This document shows positions 1-5,395 of a stretch of 7,134 nucleotides of DNA, piece by piece. Source of the DNA: an uncultured Bacilli bacterium. GTDB lineage: Bacteria; Bacillota_I; Bacilli_A; RF39; UBA660. Positions within the stretch are counted from its first letter, which is position 1. Every line of letters begins with the position of its first letter. The stretch lies in NCBI GenBank assembly GCA_934098345.1, contig CAKONX010000059.1, positions 1 through 7,134 of the forward strand, in the 5' to 3' direction. The notes below the pieces were generated by a model. That model was not told the origin of the DNA, searched no databases, and saw nothing but the letters and a program-made list of their open reading frames with translations. Both the position numbers and the translations under genes were made by a program.

Positions 1-774
1 GGTGTATTAACTGGTGAAGTAGAAGACTTAGTACTTCTAGATGTAACTCCACTTTCACTTGGTATTGAAACTCTTGGAGATGTAATGACTGTATTAATTC
101 CAAGAAATACAACAATTCCAACTAGCAAGAGCCAAGTATTCTCAACTGCTCAAGATAATCAACCAGCTGTAGATATTCACGTATTACAAGGTGAAAGACC
201 AATGGCTGCTGATAATAAAACACTTGGAAGATTCCAATTAACAGATATTCCTCCTGCAAGAAGAGGCATGCCACAAATCGAAGTTACATTTGATATTGAT
301 GCTAATGGTATCGTTAATGTTAAAGCTAAAGATTTAGGAACTGGAAAAGAACAAAAGATTACAATTACTTCAAATACTAACTTGAGTGATGAAGAAATTG
401 ATAAAATGATGAAAGAAGCAGAAGCAAATAAAGATGCTGATGAAAAGAGAAAAGCATTAGCTGATGCTAAGAATGAAGCAGATCAAACAATATTTGCTGC
501 TGAAGGCGCTATTCGTGATTTAGGTGAGAAAGTTACTGAAGATGAAAAGAAAGAAATTGAAGAATTAACTGCAGACTTAAAGAAAGCACTTGAAAGTGAT
601 AATGTTGATGACATTAAAGATAAAACTACTAAATTAAATGAAAAAGCTATGGCTTTAGCTGGAAGAGTATATGAAGAAGCTGCTAAGAATGCACAAAATG
701 CTCAAGGTGCTGAATCAAAAAACAATGATGAAGCTGAAGATGTAACTAATGCTGAATTTGTAGACAAAAAATAA
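1..774 (+). CDS. dnaK: Chaperone protein DnaK (Hsp70), 3' part only
   Basis: The window opens inside the gene in frame 1; 257 residues plus the stop are visible. The ATPase domain (roughly the first 375 residues) lies off the left edge. DnaK is the cytosolic ATP-dependent Hsp70 that binds exposed hydrophobic peptide segments and works with DnaJ and GrpE. The visible part begins just before the interdomain linker and first strand of the substrate-binding domain (VEDLVLLDVTPLSLGIET, residues 7-24). The beta-sandwich follows (to about residue 130), including NTTIPT and GERPMAADNKTLGRF. Then comes the charged alpha-helical lid (about 131-235) and a disordered N/E/A-rich tail ending EFVDKK, a variant of the usual acidic EEVD-like end. 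An ATG at 85 is in frame but internal (MTVLIPRNTT is normal Hsp70 sequence), so it is not a start. The gene leads the chaperone block, and a hairpin follows 19 bases after its stop. Identification is very secure. Confidence 0.98.
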   Translation, partial: GVLTGEVEDLVLLDVTPLSLGIETLGDVMTVLIPRNTTIPTSKSQVFSTAQDNQPAVDIHVLQGERPMAADNKTLGRFQLTDIPPARRGMPQIEVTFDIDANGIVNVKAKDLGTGKEQKITITSNTNLSDEEIDKMMKEAEANKDADEKRKALADAKNEADQTIFAAEGAIRDLGEKVTEDEKKEIEELTADLKKALESDNVDDIKDKTTKLNEKAMALAGRVYEEAAKNAQNAQGAESKNNDEAEDVTNAEFVDKK

Positions 775-792
775 AAATTAAAATAAAAGAAG

Positions 793-824
793 TTTAAAAG
801 TTCTAGGTGACTAGAACTTTTAGA
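793..824 (+). terminator. Hairpin after dnaK: weak terminator or attenuator
   Basis: A perfect 11-bp inverted repeat, AAAAGTTCTAG (796-806) and CTAGAACTTTT (811-821), encloses a GTGA tetraloop. The stem extends outward to 14 bp (793-806 with 811-824) with a single G-U pair. The T-run is only four bases and part of the stem, so this is a weak intrinsic terminator at best. No credible promoter fits between it and the next gene, so pepF and dnaJ probably depend on read-through. A partial stop that makes dnaK transcript more abundant than pepF-dnaJ, or a processing or 3'-end stabilising hairpin, would both fit. Confidence 0.55.
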
Positions 825-832
825 CAATTTAT

Positions 833-837
833 AGGAG
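833..837 (+). promoter_or_regulatory. Ribosome-binding site setting the GTG start of pepF
   Basis: AGGAG lies 8 bases before GTG at 846. An earlier in-frame GTG at 807 sits in the loop of the dnaK hairpin, with only the hairpin stem ahead of it, so this site decides in favour of 846. Confidence 0.8.
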
Positions 838-845
838 TGAATCAA

Positions 846-2636
846 GTGGAAAAATACCAAAGTAGAAAAGACGTTCCAGATAAATATAAATGGGATTTAT
901 CAAATTTCGTTAAAGATGAAAATGATTATCAAGAAAAGGTTAAATATATTAAAGAAAATTTACCAAAATTAAAAGAATTTGTTGGATGTACAAAAAGCGG
1001 AGAAAAACTATATGAATATATGGAGTTTGATATTTCTTTAGCTGGTGCAATAGAAGGTTTAGATGGTTATACTTTTGCATTACAAGATGAAGATTTAGCA
1101 AATGATAAAGAAAAAGAAAAAAGACAATTTGTTTTAAATTTATTAACTCAATATAGATATGAATCAAGTTTCTTTAATCCAGAGTTACTTTCTTTAAGCA
1201 AAGAAGAATATGATGCTTTATATAAGTTCGAAGATTTAAAAAAATATAAAAGTTATTTAGATGATCAATATCGATTTAAAGATCATACTTTAACTGAAGA
1301 AGAAAAAAAAATGGTTTCTTTATTAACACAAGATCTACCAACTTATTCAAATATTCAAGCAACTATTATAAATAGCTGTAATAATTATGGAGAAATTACT
1401 TTGGAAGATGGAAGTGTGGAAACGTTAACATTAACTAATTATAGAAGTCTTTTAAGAAAAAGTGGTCGTGAAAAAAGAAAAGAAATATATTTGAAATTTC
1501 AAAGTGTAATTAGACAATATGCACCAATTATTGCAACATCTTTAAATAATTATGTTAAGGAAAAAGCATCTTTAGCTAAAATATCTAAATTTGAAAGTGC
1601 TTGGGATCAAAAAATGTTTGCATTAAATTTATCAACCAAAGTATTTGATGCTTTAACAAGTGCCGTTGAAAAACGTAAAAACCTTAATGTTAAATATAAA
1701 AACTTAAGAAGTAAAGTCCTTGGTATAGATGATTTAATGCCATGGGATAGTGCTGTTGATATAGCTAAAGATAAAAAAGAATATACAATTGAAGATGCAC
1801 AAAAATTAGTTCTTGAAGCATTAAAACCTTTGGGAGAAGATTATATTAAACATTTTAAACATATATTTGACTCTAATAGTATAGATTATTGTCAATATAA
1901 AGGTAAAAGAAGTGGAGCTTATAGTTTATCTGCATTTAATGAACATGACTCTAAAATACTTATGAGTTTTAATGGTAACTTTTTAAACGTTTCTACTATT
2001 GCTCATGAAGGTGGGCATCATGTAAATCATCAATATATATGTGAAAATAATTTGCCTTTATATTCAAGATGTTCTTCAATTGTTGCAGAAGTTACATCAT
2101 TAACGAATGAATTCTTATTATCTTATTATATGTCTTATTCAAAAGATAAAGATGAGGCTTTAATGGGGCTTTCAAATGCAATTAATCTAATAGATAATAA
2201 TATAGTCGGAGCTGTAATTGAAGGTAATATTGAAAGATGTATGTATGAAGAAGTAGAAAAAGGCGGATCTTTAACAACTGCATTTTTAGATAATTTAGTA
2301 GAAAAGGAATTATTAAAATTTACTTGTACTAATGAATTAAAACATGAATATCAAAAGAATATGTGGTGTTTAAGAAATCATTATTATAAATTTTTCTATT
2401 TGTATAGTTATTCAATATGTGCAAGTGTTGCTTCATTTGTTGCTAAAAATATAATTGAAGGTAACAAAGAAGTACTTGATAATTATTTGAAATTCTTAAA
2501 ATGTGGAACTGATATGAGTATAAAAGATACTTATAAAATTTTAGGAGTAGATTTGGAAGACAAGAAAACTTATGAAGAAGCAATGTCTTTCTATGATTCA
2601 CTTATGGATAAATTTATGGAAGTAAAGGAGAGTTAA
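846..2636 (+). CDS. pepF: M3 family oligoendopeptidase (PepF-like zinc peptidase)
   Basis: This encodes a soluble zinc endopeptidase, 596 residues from the GTG at 846, close to the roughly 600 usual for oligoendopeptidase F. The family cleaves short peptides in the cytoplasm rather than folded proteins. The N-terminus (SRKDVPDKYKWDLSNF) matches the typical PepF opening. The M3 zinc site is HEGGH with H387, E388 and H391 (nucleotides 2004-2018), and a third ligand, E415, lies in VAEVTSLTNE. A conserved GKRSGAYS segment lies upstream, and near the C-terminus a Tyr-rich FYLYSYSICASVASF takes the place of the family's substrate-binding Tyr region. There is no signal peptide or membrane segment. 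The next ORF, dnaJ, starts one base after this stop, and dnaJ's ribosome site lies inside this gene, so the two are probably translationally coupled. Substrate specificity cannot be told; the pepF symbol reflects family membership. Confidence 0.93.
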   Translation: MEKYQSRKDVPDKYKWDLSNFVKDENDYQEKVKYIKENLPKLKEFVGCTKSGEKLYEYMEFDISLAGAIEGLDGYTFALQDEDLANDKEKEKRQFVLNLLTQYRYESSFFNPELLSLSKEEYDALYKFEDLKKYKSYLDDQYRFKDHTLTEEEKKMVSLLTQDLPTYSNIQATIINSCNNYGEITLEDGSVETLTLTNYRSLLRKSGREKRKEIYLKFQSVIRQYAPIIATSLNNYVKEKASLAKISKFESAWDQKMFALNLSTKVFDALTSAVEKRKNLNVKYKNLRSKVLGIDDLMPWDSAVDIAKDKKEYTIEDAQKLVLEALKPLGEDYIKHFKHIFDSNSIDYCQYKGKRSGAYSLSAFNEHDSKILMSFNGNFLNVSTIAHEGGHHVNHQYICENNLPLYSRCSSIVAEVTSLTNEFLLSYYMSYSKDKDEALMGLSNAINLIDNNIVGAVIEGNIERCMYEEVEKGGSLTTAFLDNLVEKELLKFTCTNELKHEYQKNMWCLRNHYYKFFYLYSYSICASVASFVAKNIIEGNKEVLDNYLKFLKCGTDMSIKDTYKILGVDLEDKKTYEEAMSFYDSLMDKFMEVKES

Positions 2637-2637
2637 T

Positions 2638-3768
2638 ATGGCAGCAAGTAAAAGAGATTATTATGAAGTGTTAGGCGTATCTAAAAATGCCACTGATGAA
2701 GAAATAAAACGTGCATTCAGAAAACTTGCTAAACAATACCATCCTGACGTTAATAAAGAAGAAGGAGCAGCAGAAAAGTTTAAAGAAATTGGTGAAGCTT
2801 ATGCTGTTTTAAGTGATAAACAAAAGAGAAGTCAATATGATCAATTTGGTCATGCTGCATTTGACGGAAATGGTGGAGCTGGCTTCGGCGGTGGCTTTGG
2901 TGGATTTGAAGGATTCTCTGGATTTGATTTTGAAGATTTTGATTTAGGAAGTATATTTGAATCAATGATGGGTGGAGGTAGAAAATCTCGTGGAAGCCGT
3001 AAACAAAAAGGTGAAGACGTAATGGTAAAAATGTCTTTAACTTTTGAAGAAGCAGTATATGGATGTGAGAAATCATTTAAAGTTAATATAAATGATGCTT
3101 GTTCTGCTTGTAATGGAAAAGGTGGATCTGGCGAACAAACTTGTTCAACTTGTAATGGTCGAGGAAGAGTAGTTTCTGAACAAAGAACAATGTTTGGTAT
3201 ATTTCAAACGGAGACTACTTGTCCAAATTGTAATGGTTTAGGATATACCTTTAAAGAAAAATGTTCAACTTGTTTAGGAAAAGGTTATAAAAATATATCT
3301 AAAACCTTTAAGTTACATGTTCCACGTGGTGTTGAAACTGGTGATACAATGCGTATGAGCGGTAAAGCTGGAGTAGGTGCGAATGGTGGACCAAATGGAG
3401 ATATTTATATTGAATTTAAAGTAGGTACACACGAAATATTTACAAGAGAAGGAAGAGATGCCTTTGTAATTATTCCTTTAACTATAGCTGAAGCAGTTTT
3501 AGGTTGTAAAAAAGAAATACCTACAATTCAAGGAGTTATTGTAAGCGAAATACCTGCAGGATGCCAAAATGGGGATAAATTTAAATTTAGAGGTAAAGGT
3601 GTTGACGACGAAAAATCTGGTAAAAAAGGAGATATGTATGGAATTATAAAAATAATTACTCCTACTAAACTAGATCGTGAACAAAAGAAATTATTTAAAG
3701 CTTTATCAGAAACTAAATTAGATACTGATTCGGAATTTAAAAAATATAATAAATATACGGAAGATTAA
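2638..3768 (+). CDS. dnaJ: Chaperone protein DnaJ (Hsp40)
   Basis: This is the full-length 376-residue co-chaperone that delivers unfolded clients to DnaK and stimulates its ATPase in the cytosol. The J domain spans about residues 6-70 with the essential HPD at 35-37. A Gly/Phe-rich linker runs from about 77 to 114. The zinc-binding domain has four CxxCxGxG repeats at 155-162 (CSACNGKG), 169-176 (CSTCNGRG), 195-202 (CPNCNGLG) and 209-216 (CSTCLGKG). The spacer between the first two repeats is only six residues, a little short. The C-terminal substrate-binding domains follow (FKLHVPRGVETGD onward). The ATG at 2638 is preceded by AAAGGAG (2624-2630, 7-base spacer), which lies within the 3' end of the peptidase gene. 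That arrangement suggests coupled translation of pepF and dnaJ. The stop codon is part of a terminator hairpin. Confidence 0.98.
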   Translation: MAASKRDYYEVLGVSKNATDEEIKRAFRKLAKQYHPDVNKEEGAAEKFKEIGEAYAVLSDKQKRSQYDQFGHAAFDGNGGAGFGGGFGGFEGFSGFDFEDFDLGSIFESMMGGGRKSRGSRKQKGEDVMVKMSLTFEEAVYGCEKSFKVNINDACSACNGKGGSGEQTCSTCNGRGRVVSEQRTMFGIFQTETTCPNCNGLGYTFKEKCSTCLGKGYKNISKTFKLHVPRGVETGDTMRMSGKAGVGANGGPNGDIYIEFKVGTHEIFTREGRDAFVIIPLTIAEAVLGCKKEIPTIQGVIVSEIPAGCQNGDKFKFRGKGVDDEKSGKKGDMYGIIKIITPTKLDREQKKLFKALSETKLDTDSEFKKYNKYTED

Positions 3769-3786
3769 CAAAATCTTCTGTTTTTT
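3758..3786 (+). terminator. Intrinsic terminator overlapping the dnaJ stop
   Basis: CGGAAGATT (3758-3766) pairs with AATCTTCTG (3772-3780) as a 9-bp stem with one G-U pair and an AACAA loop. Six T residues follow directly (3781-3786). The left arm is the last coding bases of dnaJ and the first base of its TAA. It ends the dnaK-pepF-dnaJ transcript. Confidence 0.85.
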
Positions 3787-3794
3787 GTTATAAT
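3765..3794 (+). promoter_or_regulatory. Promoter of the metallopeptidase-like gene, embedded in the dnaJ terminator
   Basis: An extended -10, TGTTATAAT (3786-3794), ends in a perfect TATAAT. TTAACA (3765-3770) is a five-of-six match to TTGACA, with an 18-base spacer. Transcription would begin near 3800-3802. The -35 covers the dnaJ stop codon and the spacer contains the terminator's right arm and T-run, so terminator and promoter share the same bases. No operator is recognised. Confidence 0.7.
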
Positions 3795-3802
3795 AAGTAA
3801 CT

Positions 3803-3808
3803 AGGTGA
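3803..3808 (+). promoter_or_regulatory. Ribosome-binding site favouring ATG 3817
   Basis: AGGTGA complements the 3' end of 16S rRNA and lies 8 bases before ATG at 3817. The in-frame GTG at 3805 is part of this site and has no ribosome site of its own. Confidence 0.7.
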
Positions 3809-3816
3809 AGTTTTAT

Positions 3817-4671
3817 ATGAAACATTTTTGTGAAAAAAACAATCAATTATTTAATGAATCTAAAATAAAAAGAGTATTTGAAAGTAGATTAAAAAGATAT
3901 AATGTTTCAATTTCTTTGTTTAAAAAAAATTGTAAAACAGTCAATGTCATAAATTGTAAAATTTTTAAAAATGGAGCAGCTGCAATGTATGACTTATTTA
4001 ATAATAATATTCTTTTACATGATAATGACTATAAAGACTATATTTGGCATGAACTTTTACATATGTCTAGTACAGTTAGGCGTGGGGAAGTTATTTATTC
4101 TGGGGTGAGTGCTGTTGATTTAAATGGTTATAGAATAGGAAGCGGCTTTAATGAAGGATTAACAGTATTTATAGATTTAATGTTTTTTAAAGGTATAACT
4201 AAAGAACATGATGTTAAATCTGATACATATAAAATAGAAAAACAATTATGTGATATGCTATATAATATTCTTGGGGTTCATTTATTGGATTTTTATTTTT
4301 CAGCTGATTTTTATGGTTTATATAATTTATTAGTTTCATTTAATGGAACAAGAAAAACAAATAAATTTTATAATGCATTTGATACAATATGTTATGAAAG
4401 TTATTATTCTGAAAATTTCGATGAAGTACGAGTTAAAAAGATTTTTTCAGCTTATAAATATGCTTATTATTACTTAGTTGAATTTCTTATAAAAAAGATA
4501 CGATTTAATTATGAAAATGGTGATATAAATGAAAAATCTTATAAAAATATACTTAATAAATGTGATGAATATTTTAAAGATGTTTCTTTAATTAGTAAGA
4601 ATGGGGAAATGCTTGAAATATCTAAAGAAAAAGTGCGTAAATTAATAAAAAAGAATATATCTAGTATTTAA
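3817..4671 (+). CDS. Uncharacterised protein with HELLH zinc-metallopeptidase signature
   Basis: I do not recognise a named family. Counted from the ATG at 3817 the protein has 284 residues (288 if GTG 3805 is used). A zincin signature is visible: WHELLHMSS with H78, E79 and H82. GSGFNEGLT follows, and its E113 stands 31 residues after the second His, the spacing and NEG context expected of a gluzincin third zinc ligand. The preceding segment (AAAMYDLFNNNILLHDN) resembles the edge strand before the active-site helix of zincins. The C-terminal half is Tyr/Lys/Asn-rich with no recognised domain. There is no signal peptide or clear membrane helix, so it is probably cytoplasmic. It has its own promoter with a leader of about 16 bases, and its 3' end overlaps the convergent regulator gene by 11 bp. 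Enzyme activity is inferred from the motif only; substrate and role are unknown. Codon usage resembles its neighbours. Confidence 0.85.
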   Translation: MKHFCEKNNQLFNESKIKRVFESRLKRYNVSISLFKKNCKTVNVINCKIFKNGAAAMYDLFNNNILLHDNDYKDYIWHELLHMSSTVRRGEVIYSGVSAVDLNGYRIGSGFNEGLTVFIDLMFFKGITKEHDVKSDTYKIEKQLCDMLYNILGVHLLDFYFSADFYGLYNLLVSFNGTRKTNKFYNAFDTICYESYYSENFDEVRVKKIFSAYKYAYYYLVEFLIKKIRFNYENGDINEKSYKNILNKCDEYFKDVSLISKNGEMLEISKEKVRKLIKKNISSI

Positions 4672-4685
4672 GGTATATTCTTTTT
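4648..4685. terminator. Bidirectional terminator between convergent genes
   Basis: AAAAAGAATATA (4648-4659) and TATATTCTTTTT (4674-4685) form a perfect 12-bp inverted repeat. It extends inward by T-G, C-G and T-A pairs to leave an 8-base loop (4663-4670). A residues on the left and T residues on the right give a U-tract on either transcript. The stop codons of both convergent genes lie in its inner stem and loop, so it serves both directions. Confidence 0.8.
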
Positions 4686-5281
4686 CCTTTGGTTTCAATA
4701 AAACCATCATCTCTTAGATTTTTTAATTCTCTACTCATAGCACTTCTATCAATTGCTAAATAGTTTGCTAAGTCAGTTATAGTTGAAGGCAGATAAAGTA
4801 TTTTAGAACCTGGAGTCTTATTCAAATTAAAATATTCAAGTAATTTATCTCTTATGGATCTTTTAGTTAAAATTTGAATATGATTATTTCTTTCATTGAT
4901 GATGTCTGTAGTAATATCAAGTAAATTCTTTAAGAACTTAGAAATATATGGTTTAACATTATTAGAATTGAAAATCATACTGTATTCAATAACTAATATT
5001 TTGCTGTCTTCTTTAGCTACAATTGAGACTTCAGTATTGTTAAGGTTAGATAAAGTTGTACCAAAAAGATGTCCTTCAGTTAATTCCTCGATTATAACTT
5101 GTTTACCATCATAATCAGTTTTTATTATTTGTAAATATCCTTCTAAAACAATACCGATAATATTAGTTCTGTTAGTTGATAAAACAGGGGAATTTTTTCT
5201 ATAAAATAAGGTTTCAGCTTCAAACTCTTTAAGTATTAAATCTTTCTCCTTGTCACTTATTTTGTCAAATAATTTTTGCAT
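4661..5281 (-). CDS. Crp/Fnr family transcriptional regulator, cysteine-free
   Basis: This 206-residue protein has a Crp/Fnr layout. A cyclic-nucleotide-binding-like beta-barrel spans about residues 14-100 (IIGIVLEGYLQIIK; GHLFGTTLSN where Crp has its phosphate-binding cassette). A long dimer helix follows at about 108-135, then a C-terminal winged helix-turn-helix (TITDLANYLAIDRSAMSRELKNLRDDGFI, about 167-195). The Crp cAMP pocket signature is missing. There is no cysteine anywhere, so an Fnr-type Fe-S cluster bound by cysteines is impossible; the effector is unknown. The recognition helix has R179, S180, S183 and R184, closer to a PrfA-like SAxSR than to Fnr ETISR. The start ATG (5279-5281) follows GGTGAT (minus strand, 5292-5287, 5-base spacer). 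It is divergent from nrdD across a palindromic operator, which suggests it controls nrdD and itself. The family call is firm; the target is inferred. Confidence 0.92.
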   Translation of the reverse strand: MQKLFDKISDKEKDLILKEFEAETLFYRKNSPVLSTNRTNIIGIVLEGYLQIIKTDYDGKQVIIEELTEGHLFGTTLSNLNNTEVSIVAKEDSKILVIEYSMIFNSNNVKPYISKFLKNLLDITTDIINERNNHIQILTKRSIRDKLLEYFNLNKTPGSKILYLPSTITDLANYLAIDRSAMSRELKNLRDDGFIETKGKRIYLKY

Positions 5282-5300
5282 TTTACATCACCATAGTAAA

Positions 5301-5329
5301 ATTTTATCAAAAAAACTGATTTGTTGCAA
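5301..5329 (-). promoter_or_regulatory. Promoter of the Crp/Fnr regulator gene
   Basis: On the minus strand, TTGCAA (5329-5324) and TAAAAT (5306-5301) are separated by exactly 17 bases. Transcription would start near 5294, giving a leader of only about 13 bases. The -35 is one half of the central palindrome, so a bound regulator would block polymerase, predicting autorepression. Confidence 0.65.
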
Positions 5330-5338
5330 TTGCAACAA
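5321..5338. promoter_or_regulatory. Perfect 18-bp palindrome, probable Crp/Fnr-family operator
   Basis: TTGTTGCAATTGCAACAA reads identically on both strands and stops abruptly at both ends (T opposite T at 5320 and 5339). It lies in the divergent intergenic region between the regulator and nrdD, the usual place for such an operator. It covers the -35 of the regulator gene and is centred at 5329.5, about 41-43 bp before the predicted nrdD start. It differs from the Fnr box (TTGATNNNNATCAA). It shares TGT with the Crp half-site TGTGA at the same distance from the dyad. Binding by the adjacent regulator is inferred. Confidence 0.75.
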
Positions 5339-5356
5339 TAATTAATAAAACAAATG

Positions 5357-5365
5357 TGTTATAGT
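5357..5365 (+). promoter_or_regulatory. nrdD promoter, extended -10 without a -35
   Basis: TGTTATAGT is an extended -10 (TG, one base, TATAGT at 5360-5365), giving a start near 5371-5373 and a leader of about 24 bases. At the expected -35 distance (about 5336-5342) the sequence is AATAAT-like and does not match TTGACA. A missing -35 with a dyad next to it is typical of an activator-dependent promoter. Confidence 0.6.
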
Positions 5366-5395
5366 TTTAATGTATTAAGGTGGAGGTAGTTTAAT

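Noticed and set aside
85..87. ATG as the start of a shortened dnaK
   Set aside because: The same frame is open and matches Hsp70 back to base 1, so the gene is cut by the window edge and this Met is internal.
807..809. GTG as the start of the peptidase gene
   Set aside because: It is in the loop of the dnaK hairpin without a ribosome site of its own; GTG 846 has AGGAG at correct spacing and starts at the typical PepF N-terminus.
949..1167. Open frame of 72 codons on the minus strand inside the peptidase gene
   Set aside because: Leu/Ile-rich product of antisense reading of an AT-rich gene; no ribosome site and it lies wholly inside a secure CDS.
2875..2980. Glycine-rich repeats in dnaJ as a DNA repeat array
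   Set aside because: This is the normal Gly/Phe linker of DnaJ; the codons vary and there is no regular unit.
2780..3076. Open frame of 98 codons on the minus strand inside dnaJ
   Set aside because: It is the antisense of the J domain and Gly/Phe region, with a His/Leu/Gln-rich low-complexity product; not a gene.
4896..5114. Open frame of 72 codons on the plus strand inside the regulator gene
   Set aside because: It lies fully opposite the Crp/Fnr coding sequence and has no ribosome site or recognisable domain.
5321..5338. The palindrome read as an Fnr box, NrdR box or CIRCE element
   Set aside because: It lacks TTGAT/ATCAA, does not resemble the NrdR ACACWATATWGTGT pattern, and CIRCE has a 9-base spacer and different arms.
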